The position numbers and the translations under genes are program-made. The notes beneath the pieces are model-generated. The model was not told the origin of the DNA. It did not search any database and saw nothing but the letters and a program-made list of their open reading frames with translations. Positions 22,464 through 30,098 of a DNA stretch of 42,191 bases are shown here, piece by piece. The first letter of the stretch is position 1; the number at the start of each line of letters is the position of its first letter. The stretch is from positions 1 through 42,191 of the forward strand of contig JAZUPA010000034.1 in assembly GCA_045604945.1 (NCBI GenBank), given 5' to 3'. Origin of the DNA: JAISGQ01 sp045604945. Lineage in GTDB: Bacteria; Bacillota; Clostridia; Oscillospirales; Acutalibacteraceae.

Positions 22464-24385
22464 TGGCAGGACCTAAAATGGGCGGACCCGGCGGCAAAAA
22501 AGGCATGGCAGGCGGTCCTAAGCCCAAAAACGCCGGCAAAACACTCGCACGCGTGCTCTCTTATATGTTCCGGTACAAGTTCAGCATGATAATCATTCTG
22601 ACACTTGTCATAGTCGTTGCAGTGGCTGAGGTCGCTGCAACCTATCTGCTCAAACCTCTTATCGACAGCATAAGCATTGAGGAAGGCGCCGAATTCATTC
22701 CTTCATCGGTGCGTTTTGACAACCTCATCAGCACTGCTGCAATCATTGCCGCTATCTACATCTGCTCCGTTGCCTTCAATGTAATAGCAAGCAGACTTAT
22801 GCTCAATGTTTCCACCCGCACCCTTCTGCGTATCAGAACAGAAATGTTCTCAAACATGCAGAAGCTTCCCATCAAATTCTTTGACACCCACACCCACGGC
22901 GAGCTCATGAGCCGCTACACCAACGACATAGATGCTCTGCGCGACTTCATGAGCAATACCATAACAAACTTCATAACCTCCATGCTTACAGTCGTCTCTG
23001 TTTTCGTTATGATGTGCATTCTCAGCTGGCAGCTTACCATTCTGGTAGTTCTCATGCTCTTTGTAATTCTCTTCCTTGTCGGCACCATCGGCAAGAAGAG
23101 CGGCAAGTATTTCATGGAGCAGCAGAAAAACATCGGCAAGGTAAACGGTCACATCGAGGAAATGATAGAAGGTCAGAAGGTTGTCAAGGTTTTCTGCCAC
23201 GAGGATAAGGTCAAGGAGGAATTTGACTCCCTCAACGAAGATCTTGCAAAGGCTTCCACCAACGCACACACCTTTGCAAATATTCTCGGCCCTATCATGA
23301 ACAACCTCGGTCACACCCAGTATGCAATCACCGCTCTCGTCGGTGCGGTAATCGCCATAATGACCGGCAGCATCTCCCTGGGTACTCTGGCTGCATTCCT
23401 TACCTATACAAGAAACTTTGCCCGTCCCATATCCATGATGAGCCAGCAGATGAACGCCATCCTCATGGCACTTGCAGGCGCGGAAAGAATTTTCGAGATC
23501 ATCGATGCAGAGCCCGAAGTTGATGACGGCTATGTTACACTGGTAAATGCAAAGGTTGACAAGAAGGGCAATATCACCGAGAGCGAAAAACGTACAGGCG
23601 TATGGGCATGGAAGCATCCCCACGGCGACGGCACTGTCACTTATACTCTGCTCAAGGGTGAGGTTGAGTTTGAGGATGTTGTCTTCGGTTATGAAGAAAA
23701 CAAAACTGTTCTCAACGGTATTTCCCTTTATGCAAATGAAGGTCAGAAGATAGCATTTGTCGGCTCCACAGGCGCAGGCAAGACAACTATCACAAACCTT
23801 ATCAATCGCTTCTATGATGTCCCCGACGGAAAGATACGCTACGACGGAATAAACATCAACAAGATTAAGAAGGATGACCTCAGACGTTCTCTTGCAATGG
23901 TTCTTCAGGATACCCACCTGTTTACGGGTACTGTAATGGAAAATATCCGCTACGGAAATCTTGACGCTACAGATGAGGAATGTATTGCCGCTGCAAAGGT
24001 CGCTAATGCTCACTGGTTCATTGAGCATCTGCCCGAGGGCTACAACACAATGCTCACCGCAGACGGTGCAAACCTCTCTCAGGGTCAGAGACAGCTTCTG
24101 GCTATTGCACGCGCTGCTGTTGCAGACCCCCCTGTTCTCATTCTTGATGAGGCTACAAGCTCCATCGATACCCGTACGGAAAAACTCATTGAAAAGGGTA
24201 TGGATAAGCTGATGGAAGGCAGAACGGTTTTTGTTATCGCTCACAGACTTTCCACTGTCAGAAACTCCAATGCCATCATGGTTCTTGAAAACGGCAGAAT
24301 CATCGAGCGCGGCGACCACGAAGATCTTATTGCTCAGAAGGGCAAGTATTATCAGCTTTATACAGGTATGTTTGAGCTGAGCTGA
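22463..24385 (+). CDS. ABC exporter half-transporter, canonical ATP-site partner
   Basis: Second half-transporter, 640 residues. The start MAGPKMGGPGGKKGMAG is Gly/Met/Lys rich, before a six-helix membrane domain (about 35-335). An insert of about 50 residues, including a Trp/His segment (VWAWKHPHGDG), separates it from the nucleotide-binding domain. Walker A is GSTGAGKTT near 432. Walker B keeps the catalytic Glu (LILDEATSSIDT). The signature is LSQGQ, not LSGGQ. Together with its partner this gives one active and one degenerate composite site, as in heterodimeric multidrug exporters. It is the last gene of the operon; a terminator follows. The substrate cannot be read from the sequence. Confidence 0.94.
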   Translation: MAGPKMGGPGGKKGMAGGPKPKNAGKTLARVLSYMFRYKFSMIIILTLVIVVAVAEVAATYLLKPLIDSISIEEGAEFIPSSVRFDNLISTAAIIAAIYICSVAFNVIASRLMLNVSTRTLLRIRTEMFSNMQKLPIKFFDTHTHGELMSRYTNDIDALRDFMSNTITNFITSMLTVVSVFVMMCILSWQLTILVVLMLFVILFLVGTIGKKSGKYFMEQQKNIGKVNGHIEEMIEGQKVVKVFCHEDKVKEEFDSLNEDLAKASTNAHTFANILGPIMNNLGHTQYAITALVGAVIAIMTGSISLGTLAAFLTYTRNFARPISMMSQQMNAILMALAGAERIFEIIDAEPEVDDGYVTLVNAKVDKKGNITESEKRTGVWAWKHPHGDGTVTYTLLKGEVEFEDVVFGYEENKTVLNGISLYANEGQKIAFVGSTGAGKTTITNLINRFYDVPDGKIRYDGININKIKKDDLRRSLAMVLQDTHLFTGTVMENIRYGNLDATDEECIAAAKVANAHWFIEHLPEGYNTMLTADGANLSQGQRQLLAIARAAVADPPVLILDEATSSIDTRTEKLIEKGMDKLMEGRTVFVIAHRLSTVRNSNAIMVLENGRIIERGDHEDLIAQKGKYYQLYTGMFELS

Positions 24386-24387
24386 GA

Positions 24388-24421
24388 AAAAGAGCCCCAC
24401 GTTTTATCCGTGGGGCTTTGA
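24388..24421 (+). terminator. terminator after the exporter operon
   Basis: AGCCCCACG pairs with CGTGGGGCT around a TTTTATC-like loop, preceded by an A run and followed by TTTG. It can also serve the convergent gene in part. Confidence 0.85.
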
Positions 24422-24460
24422 ATATATGATGAGTTGGTGGCTGCGCCCCCATCCCCTGCT

Positions 24461-24507
24461 CAAGGGCTCTGCCCTTGAAAACCCGTCAAAGGGATTGCAT
24501 CCCTTTG
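24461..24507. repeat. paired mini-hairpin repeat
   Basis: Two similar palindromes: CAAGGGCTCTGCCCTTG (24461-24477) and CAAAGGGATTGCATCCCTTTG (24487-24507), each followed by GAAA and a CCC tract. This looks like a small intergenic repeat element of the kind scattered in Ruminococcus-like genomes (established only by my memory of such repeats). It lies between convergent genes. Confidence 0.6.
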
Positions 24508-24567
24508 AAATCCCATCGCAGGAATAAATCTCACAAGAAAACAAGTCACATGAAAGTTGTCAGCGAT

Positions 24568-25287
24568 TCATTTCAATTGCTTTTTCAGAGCCTTCAGATC
24601 GCTTTTCGGGGCGATTCTCTGTGCCTGTGATAGTATTTTTTCAAAAGCTTCCTCTGCGCTCATTCTGTAGCAGGAGGCGATATGCTCATGGGGAAACAAA
24701 TCCTCCGCAAGGGAATAAATGCCTACCGCCCAGCCGTAGGGCTCGTCCTTTTTATTCCGTCTCTGTCGGAAACCGCGGGTTACGATATATGTCTGCATCT
24801 CAAGCTGCGTTGTCACGGTGGAAAAGCCTTTCTCTCCATCCTTTCCAAAGCCTGCAAGGGCTTTGAGCTCGGAAGACAGAAGCTCTCTGTGGATTTCAAG
24901 AGTGTCAATTATCTTTTTCTGTCTGAGGGATGCAAGGTCATCGTCCCACCTTGCATCAAAATCGTATCCGTCGCGGCGGTATGCAGCAAATACGGGAAAC
25001 CATTCCTTTGATATAAAACCCGATTTATTTCCGAAGAATTTGCCGTAGGCAACATTTCCTCTCTCTGCAATAACAGCACGCCAATTCCAGACATCAAGCG
25101 CGTCGCCCGTCCACCAGTGGTCATTGGGGCAGACAGCCTCTGCAGAAAAGTCTGGTGTCCCCGCAGCACTGAAAAGCGGCAGGAATCCCACTTCCTTTAT
25201 GTATTCTTCAAGCTGCAGCGGAGTTTTTACTATGGCATCCCTGTCACTCATGCCCTGAGGCACCCAGTTACCGTCAATTACTATCAT
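24568..25287 (-). CDS. AlkZ-related protein
   Basis: A 239-residue soluble protein. It resembles proteins annotated as AlkZ-related, as judged from segments such as YGKFFGNKSGFISKEWFPVF and the FRQRRNKKDEPYGW region. AlkZ itself is a DNA glycosylase that opens interstrand cross-links, but these short relatives are not known to have that activity and the catalytic QxQ motif is not evident to me. Trp-rich segments (NDHWWTGDALDVWNW) near 56-70 may bind nucleic acid or a ligand. The name is from sequence recall. It overlaps the uracil-DNA glycosylase gene by 14 bases, so it is translated with a repair enzyme, which favours a DNA-related role by inference. Confidence 0.6.
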   Translation of the reverse strand: MIVIDGNWVPQGMSDRDAIVKTPLQLEEYIKEVGFLPLFSAAGTPDFSAEAVCPNDHWWTGDALDVWNWRAVIAERGNVAYGKFFGNKSGFISKEWFPVFAAYRRDGYDFDARWDDDLASLRQKKIIDTLEIHRELLSSELKALAGFGKDGEKGFSTVTTQLEMQTYIVTRGFRQRRNKKDEPYGWAVGIYSLAEDLFPHEHIASCYRMSAEEAFEKILSQAQRIAPKSDLKALKKQLK

Positions 25288-25876
25288 TTTTCGGCATCTC
25301 CATTGACCATGTCTCGGGGCAGACTTCGTTTATTTTATCTCTGAGCTTCAAGAAATCCTCGAATGCCTCGGGCTTTCTTCTGGGGTCACGCAGGAGTGCC
25401 GCAGGATGCAGTGTTGCCATCATCAGAACACCATTCTTCTCGGTGAAAATCCCGTGTTCTTTGGTAATCTTCATGTTGGGATTGATTATCTTCATGCCCG
25501 AAATTCTGCCAAGACACACAATTATCTTCGGGCGGATTATCCTGACCTGCTCTCTCAGCCACTCAATGCAGGCTTCCTGCTCGGAAGGCTCAGGGTCGCG
25601 GTTTTTGGGAGGGCGGCATTTGACTATATTGGCAATGTAGATATTCTTCTCGCGGCTGAGCCCCACTGCGTCAAGCATGAGGTCGAGCAGCTTGCCCGCT
25701 CTGCCCACAAATGGCTCTCCCTTCAGATCCTCCTGCTCTCCGGGACCTTCTCCGATGAACAGCACCTTTGCATCGGGGTTTCCTACACCGAAAACAAGGT
25801 TTGTTCTCTCCTTGCACAACTGACATTTATCACACTCAAGGCACTTTTCACGAAGCGCTGAAAGCTTATCATTCAT
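25274..25876 (-). CDS. Uracil-DNA glycosylase, family 4
   Basis: Removes uracil from DNA, starting base-excision repair. The 200-residue product is of the iron-sulfur type, with N-terminal cysteines (C12, C15, C18, C21) and later ones in IVKCRPPKNR and EACIEW, four of which hold a 4Fe-4S cluster in this family. Motif A is GEGPGEQEDLKGEPFVGRAG, and the product ends with the active-site segment HPAALLR. ATG 25876 follows AAAGGA by about eight bases. Its promoter faces that of pduL back to back. It overlaps the next gene, which is AlkZ-related, by 14 bases. Confidence 0.93.
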   Translation of the reverse strand: MNDKLSALREKCLECDKCQLCKERTNLVFGVGNPDAKVLFIGEGPGEQEDLKGEPFVGRAGKLLDLMLDAVGLSREKNIYIANIVKCRPPKNRDPEPSEQEACIEWLREQVRIIRPKIIVCLGRISGMKIINPNMKITKEHGIFTEKNGVLMMATLHPAALLRDPRRKPEAFEDFLKLRDKINEVCPETWSMEMPKNDSN

Positions 25877-25897
25877 ATTATCATTCCTTTCTCCCCT

Positions 25898-25927
25898 ATT
25901 ATATTGGATATTCTGCCTTCAAATCAA
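25898..25927 (-). promoter_or_regulatory. promoter of the uracil-DNA glycosylase operon
   Basis: Minus-strand TTGATT (25927-25922) and TATAAT (25903-25898), spaced 18 bases, 21 bases before the start codon. Confidence 0.65.
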
Positions 25928-25937
25928 TACAAATCTA

Positions 25938-25966
25938 TTGAAATTCATCGAGTTTTGCGTTATTAT
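25938..25966 (+). promoter_or_regulatory. pduL promoter
   Basis: TTGAAA at 25938-25943 and TATTAT at 25961-25966, spaced 17 bases. Its -35 is 11 bases from the -35 of the divergent repair operon. Confidence 0.7.
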
Positions 25967-26043
25967 GTTATAAGTAGTAATTCGGCATTTCTTCACTGTG
26001 CCGTAATATTGAATTACCACTCAGAATATGGAGGTTAATTATC

Positions 26044-26616
26044 ATGAAAGTATTAGTTGAAACTTCTGCACGTCACGCTCACATCACCAAGGAGCATCTT
26101 GCAATCCTTTTTGGCGCTGATCATCAGCTCACCAAGAAGAAGGATCTCTCCCAGCCCGGTCAGTTTGCCTGCGAAGAGAGAGTTACTGTTGTAGGTCCCA
26201 AGGGAGAGCTTCCCGGCGTTTCCATCCTCGGACCCGAGAGACCCGCTTCTCAGGTTGAGCTTTCCCTCACCGACGCTCGCAAGATCGGTATCATCGCTCC
26301 CATCCGTGAATCCGGCGATGTAGCAGGCACCCCCGGCTGCAAGCTCGTAGGTCCCTGCGGCGAAGTTGAGCTTACCGAAGGCGTCATCGCTGCAAAGCGC
26401 CACATCCACTTCACCCCCGCTGATGCTGAGGCTTTCGGCGTTGCTGACAAGCAGATCGTAGAGGTAAAGATCGAGACCGACGGCAGAACCACCACCTTCG
26501 GTGATGTTGTTGTAAGAGTCAACCCCAACTTCGCTGCTGCCATGCACATTGATACCGATGAATCCAACGCTGCAGGCTGTGCTGGCGTTGTTTACGGCGA
26601 GGTCATCGCTGACTGA
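26044..26616 (+). CDS. pduL: PduL-type phosphate acyltransferase
   Basis: PduL moves an acyl group between CoA and phosphate, giving acetyl-phosphate (or propionyl-phosphate) for ATP formation by acetate kinase. The 190-residue product has the zinc-ligand histidines: His11 and His13 in RHAHIT, and His120 and His122 in KRHIHF. Another histidine, His168, lies in AAMHIDTDE. It lacks the N-terminal encapsulation peptide found in microcompartment versions and begins directly MKVLVETSARHAHIT, and no shell genes are near. So it is probably the cell's free phosphotransacetylase. C-ending codon bias suggests high expression. GGAGG lies eight bases before ATG 26044. Confidence 0.93.
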   Translation: MKVLVETSARHAHITKEHLAILFGADHQLTKKKDLSQPGQFACEERVTVVGPKGELPGVSILGPERPASQVELSLTDARKIGIIAPIRESGDVAGTPGCKLVGPCGEVELTEGVIAAKRHIHFTPADAEAFGVADKQIVEVKIETDGRTTTFGDVVVRVNPNFAAAMHIDTDESNAAGCAGVVYGEVIAD

Positions 26617-26652
26617 TCTCTCTTTATCCTACCGTAAAGGAAGTGATGCTGC

Positions 26653-27408
26653 TTGCAGTACGGTTCGCGTTTTTTGCGGCACGAGCTGAAATTCCTGATC
26701 ACCTACCGCGACTATTATGATCTCAGAGCTTCTCTCTGTTCCATCCTTGAGCCTGATGCAAATTCAGGCGAAGACGGCTATACCATCAGAAGTCTCTACT
26801 TTGATGATATCCATGATGACAGCTATGTCGGAAAGGAAAGCGGTATAGGTCGGCGCAGAAAGCACCGCATACGCATTTACAACGGCTCTGACAGCGTTAT
26901 CAAATACGAAATCAAGGATAAATTCGGCGATTACATATCGAAGATCTCCGCTCCGATTTCGCGCAGTGAGTGCGCCTGTATGATAAATACAAATTATGAT
27001 TTCATGATCAATTCCAAGCACTCAGCGCTGCGCGCAGGTTATATTGATGCACGGTGCAGACTTCTCAAGCCCCGTGTCATCGTTGATTATGAGCGCGAAG
27101 CTTTCGTCTGTGACGCGGGCAATGTGCGAATCACCTTTGACAAGGATATTCGCGCAGGTATCGACAGCTTCGATATTTTCGACAGCGGAATTATTACCGC
27201 CCCCACTCTCGAGCCCGGTACGCTCGTTCTTGAGGTCAAATATGACGATTTCCTTCCCAATTTCATCCGCAAGGAACTGAAAAAAGTTGATAAACGTCCT
27301 ATGGCGATTTCAAAATATGTGCTTTGCCGAAGAGCAAAGGAGTTATACTACAGGAGGGAGATTCCTTATGAATCTGTTTTTACAGTCGGACCAGTCAAAC
27401 TTCAGTGA
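26653..27408 (+). CDS. VTC-domain polyphosphate polymerase-like protein
   Basis: A 251-residue protein of the VTC/triphosphate-tunnel fold, which in yeast makes polyphosphate from ATP. The tunnel residues can be seen: Lys13 in HELKFLI, Arg46 in IRSLYFDD, Arg/Lys 68-74 in RRRKHRIR, Lys84 and Lys88 in KYEIKDK, Arg141, the Glu194-Lys196 pair in LVLEVKY, and Lys221 in AISKYVLCR. No transmembrane helix is present; membrane contact may come from its partner. The start is TTG 26653 with AAGGAAG about nine bases upstream. It follows pduL by 36 bases with no terminator and overlaps DUF4956 by 41 bases. Polyphosphate production is inferred from family. Confidence 0.87.
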   Translation: MQYGSRFLRHELKFLITYRDYYDLRASLCSILEPDANSGEDGYTIRSLYFDDIHDDSYVGKESGIGRRRKHRIRIYNGSDSVIKYEIKDKFGDYISKISAPISRSECACMINTNYDFMINSKHSALRAGYIDARCRLLKPRVIVDYEREAFVCDAGNVRITFDKDIRAGIDSFDIFDSGIITAPTLEPGTLVLEVKYDDFLPNFIRKELKKVDKRPMAISKYVLCRRAKELYYRREIPYESVFTVGPVKLQ

Positions 27409-28063
27409 TATTTTCAAAAATAAATTTCTCAGCCAGTTTACAGAGAATCAGCTGGATATAGGCAGCGCTATTGCTGCTGTGCTGTTTTCACTTCTGCTAG
27501 GTCTTGTGATTTTTGCAGTTTACAAAATCTGCTACCGCGGTGCGGTCTACAGCTTCAGCTTCAATGTATCTCTGGTCATGATGGCGGTCATCACCTGTGT
27601 CATCATTCTTACCATCAGCTCCAACGTCGTTCTTTCCCTCGGTATGGTCGGTGCTCTTTCTATCGTACGTTTCCGTACCGCGATAAAGGACCCCGTTGAT
27701 ATCATGTTCCTCTTCTGGGCTATTACGGTCGGTATCGTCGTCGGTGCGCATCAGTTCACCTTCGCTCTTATCTCCACCGTTCTCATCGCCCTGCTCTGCT
27801 TCGTTTCCCTTATTTTCAGAAGTAAGGACGGAGCATATCTGCTGATCATCAAGTATGTTCCCGGCGCAGGTCCCAAAATCGACAAGGTTATCGAATCCGT
27901 TCACGGCAACGTAAAGAACAAGACCATCCGCAAGGGTGTTGCAGAGGTTATCATCGAGATCTCCGCAAGAAATGTTCAGCGCAATCTTGTTGAGGGCATC
28001 AGCTCCATTTCAGGTGTTGACAGCGTTGTCCTTGTCAATTACAACGGCGATTATGCTGAGTAA
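27368..28063 (+). CDS. DUF4956 integral membrane protein
   Basis: A 231-residue membrane protein with about four helices between residues 34 and 147, and a cytoplasmic C-terminal domain of about 85 residues (ferredoxin-like in pattern: YLLIIKYVPGAGPKIDKVIESV). The segment SLGMVGALSIVRFRTAIKDPVDIMFLFWAI is the family's signature. Proteins of this family are repeatedly found next to VTC-domain polymerases, and the pair is thought to act together at the membrane. I choose ATG 27368, with an AGGAGG site upstream, since the longer frame from 27287 is merely the shifted frame of the VTC gene. The usual third partner, a CotH-like kinase, is not in the window. Confidence 0.9.
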   Translation: MNLFLQSDQSNFSDIFKNKFLSQFTENQLDIGSAIAAVLFSLLLGLVIFAVYKICYRGAVYSFSFNVSLVMMAVITCVIILTISSNVVLSLGMVGALSIVRFRTAIKDPVDIMFLFWAITVGIVVGAHQFTFALISTVLIALLCFVSLIFRSKDGAYLLIIKYVPGAGPKIDKVIESVHGNVKNKTIRKGVAEVIIEISARNVQRNLVEGISSISGVDSVVLVNYNGDYAE

Positions 28064-28100
28064 TTGATTACTCAAGGTAATATTTATCTCTGATACAACA

Positions 28101-28130
28101 AAAAGACGGTGGGTTTACCACCGTCTTTTT
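28101..28130. terminator. bidirectional terminator
   Basis: AAAAGACGGTGG and CCACCGTCTTTT with a GTTTA loop, between the convergent DUF4956 and zinc-ribbon genes. Confidence 0.92.
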
Positions 28131-28131
28131 T

Positions 28132-28527
28132 CTATGATTTTACTTTGAATCTCTTGTTGCAGATAGGGCAATTAATCTCTCTTTCGCCCTTGCCCTTTCT
28201 GATTCTCATGTACTTTTTACAGGATGGGCATTTTACATATTTATGGGTTTTCCTGTCTCTGATTCTGAGAAAAGGAAGCTTGAAAAACTGCGCAACAGGC
28301 TTCCATATTCTGAGGAAGCATTCATTTTCCTTTCTTCTTTTTTCAAGATTCTTTGACAGGCTTCTCCACAGGGTTATGCCAAACAGCACAAGCATTATAA
28401 TGTAGAATATCTGCCACCTGACAAACATCGTCACGATGGCGAATATCAGATAGATTGCCAGCAGAAAAACGTTGAGCTGGTCTGTGCCGTTGCGTCCGTA
28501 AAAAAATCTTTGTATTCTGTTCATCAT
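28132..28527 (-). CDS. Two-helix membrane protein with C-terminal zinc ribbon
   Basis: A 131-residue protein. Two hydrophobic helices occupy about residues 20-36 and 38-54, forming a hairpin, followed by a basic linker. A zinc ribbon is at the end: CPSCKKYMRIRKGKGEREINCPICNKRF. This fits a membrane-anchored zinc-ribbon protein; the partner is unknown. ATG 28527 has a distant AAAGGAG site, about 14 bases upstream, so the start may instead be the ATG at 28524. It is the last gene of the DUF5685/J-protein cluster, 20 bases after the J-protein gene. Confidence 0.75.
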   Translation of the reverse strand: MMNRIQRFFYGRNGTDQLNVFLLAIYLIFAIVTMFVRWQIFYIIMLVLFGITLWRSLSKNLEKRRKENECFLRIWKPVAQFFKLPFLRIRDRKTHKYVKCPSCKKYMRIRKGKGEREINCPICNKRFKVKS

Positions 28528-28547
28528 CTGTCAGGTTCTTACTCCTT

Positions 28548-29228
28548 TCAGGGACACCCGAGACCATAACAGCAGCTGCCGTTCATTAAGAAACAGCAAA
28601 GCTGTGACAGACAGGCAGAGCAGCACACATTATTGCAGTATGCGTTGGGAAGCCCGAAGCTCTGGCTCTGCTGACTGTATACATGACCTCCATGTTCGAT
28701 AATCGCCTGCAGACGGCGGTATTCCTGATTGTTGGGATTCATGTTTACCGCGGTCTGGGCATGATTTCGTGCGGTTATGGTATTTCCTGCGCCGTAATTT
28801 GCTATTGCGCTGTAGTAATACCATTCGTCATTTCTGTCGGTAATTTCGGAAAGAACATGAGGCGCCTGCGCATACTGGTTTGCGCGGAGGTAAGCTCTTA
28901 CCGAATCCATCTCGGTATAGCTTCTCTGGGATGAGCTCTGCTGGCTGTAGCCGCCGTAGCCTGTATATCCGCCAAATCCGCCGTAACCCCTGAAGGGGTC
29001 GTAGCCACCGCCCGAATAACCGCCGCTGTAGCCCGAGTTCGTCTCTGTGGGGCCGCCGTTTTTGAGTATATCGTAAGCTGCATTTATCTCTCTCATCTTT
29101 TCTGCTGCAGCTTCATCTCCCGGATTGAGGTCGGGATGATATTTTTTTGCAAGCTTGCGGTAGGCTTTTGTTATCTCTGCCTCGCTGGCTCCCTTTGAGA
29201 CCCCCAGCACCTTGTAAGGATCGGTCAT
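28548..29228 (-). CDS. J-domain protein with TPR-like region and Cys-rich tail
   Basis: A 226-residue protein with an N-terminal J domain (about residues 4-60, His31-Pro-Asp33 in YHPDLN), which activates an Hsp70 (DnaK). It is followed by a Gly/Tyr-rich linker at about 62-95 and a helical repeat region at about 105-180 that resembles a TPR (WYYYSAIANYGAGNTITARNHAQTAVNMNP). The C-terminus is Cys-rich (CCSACLSQLCCFLMNG). It is not full DnaJ: it lacks the CXXCXGXG zinc domains. ATG 29228 overlaps the stop of the DUF5685 gene (ATGA). A longer frame starting at 29273 lies within DUF5685 and is not used. Confidence 0.85.
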   Translation of the reverse strand: MTDPYKVLGVSKGASEAEITKAYRKLAKKYHPDLNPGDEAAAEKMREINAAYDILKNGGPTETNSGYSGGYSGGGYDPFRGYGGFGGYTGYGGYSQQSSSQRSYTEMDSVRAYLRANQYAQAPHVLSEITDRNDEWYYYSAIANYGAGNTITARNHAQTAVNMNPNNQEYRRLQAIIEHGGHVYSQQSQSFGLPNAYCNNVCCSACLSQLCCFLMNGSCCYGLGCP

Positions 29229-30040
29229 TTGCGCTTCTCCTCCTTCCTCTTCGCCTGCTCCCAGCGCGTCCATACGCCTGAATATATTATATTCGAAAGC
29301 AGTTCTTTATTTTCACTGATTGTAAGTTTTTCAAATTCCTGTGAGCATTCTCCCATCAGAAGCGTCAGCGTCGGTTCAAAATCCAACGAAGAAAACTGCG
29401 CCATGGGGTTGTATTTTTTCTTTTTCAGGTCACTTCTGAAATCCATGCAGGCATCCATTATGTAGATGAATCTGCCCAGAGTTCTGCCGAATGCTCTCAA
29501 TTGTTCAGCATGCTCATCCTCTTTCCAGGCAAACAGTTCACCCATCAGTTCACCGAAAATTGCCGATGGAACATCCGGGTTGAGCACCCCTGATTTTTCT
29601 GTTTCGGAAAGTTTTCTGAGACAGCTTTTCACCGCTTCACTCTGCCTCGGGTACTGCTCTTCAACCCTGCGCTTTTTTGCGCGGATTGTACGGGCAAAGG
29701 CAAGTGACGGGATGCTTCTGTCATCCGACCAGTTGTCAAGCAGATTATAGTAGGCAAGCAGCACATTCATTGCCCCTGCGTACTCGGAAGCTTCGCTGCG
29801 GCTGCAGAAGCATTTTTTGAAGGGGTTCGCCATGCAGCGGATTTTCATGTGTTCCTTCGGCAGGGTATATACTCCCTCAAGAAGCAGTGACAGAAAGGTC
29901 ATGTCGTAGGTCAGTGTCAGTCTGCAAAGCTGACCGTAACCGTCACCTATAGCCTTGCAGACCGCACAGTAACATTCCTTGTACTCCGTCTTCTGCTCCT
30001 GCGTCAGCTTGCAGGAGTTTGCAACAACATAGCCAAACAA
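29225..30040 (-). CDS. DUF5685 family protein
   Basis: A 271-residue protein, largely helical. I name DUF5685 from recall of the start FGYVVANSCKLTQEQKTEYKECYCAVCKAIG. The N-terminus has a cysteine cluster (C10, C23, C25, C28, with C69, C77 and C79 later), likely to bind a metal. Two acidic helix motifs lie at D102xxxDD107 and D196xxxD200xxxD204, a spacing that recalls the Asp-rich motifs of class I terpenoid synthases such as squalene synthase; this resemblance is inference only. The start is TTG 30040 after GGGGGTG. It heads a unit with the J-protein (four-base overlap) and zinc-ribbon genes. Confidence 0.8.
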   Translation of the reverse strand: MFGYVVANSCKLTQEQKTEYKECYCAVCKAIGDGYGQLCRLTLTYDMTFLSLLLEGVYTLPKEHMKIRCMANPFKKCFCSRSEASEYAGAMNVLLAYYNLLDNWSDDRSIPSLAFARTIRAKKRRVEEQYPRQSEAVKSCLRKLSETEKSGVLNPDVPSAIFGELMGELFAWKEDEHAEQLRAFGRTLGRFIYIMDACMDFRSDLKKKKYNPMAQFSSLDFEPTLTLLMGECSQEFEKLTISENKELLSNIIYSGVWTRWEQAKRKEEKRK

Positions 30041-30098
30041 CCGCTACACCCCCATAAGGTGTATTTTACAATAATTACGCATTTTTGGCAATAGTTTA

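Noticed and set aside
22850..24400. 516-codon open frame antisense to the second exporter subunit
   Set aside because: Same effect of codon bias; no ribosome binding site and a composition rich in Cys/His/Gly/Asp as expected of antisense frames.
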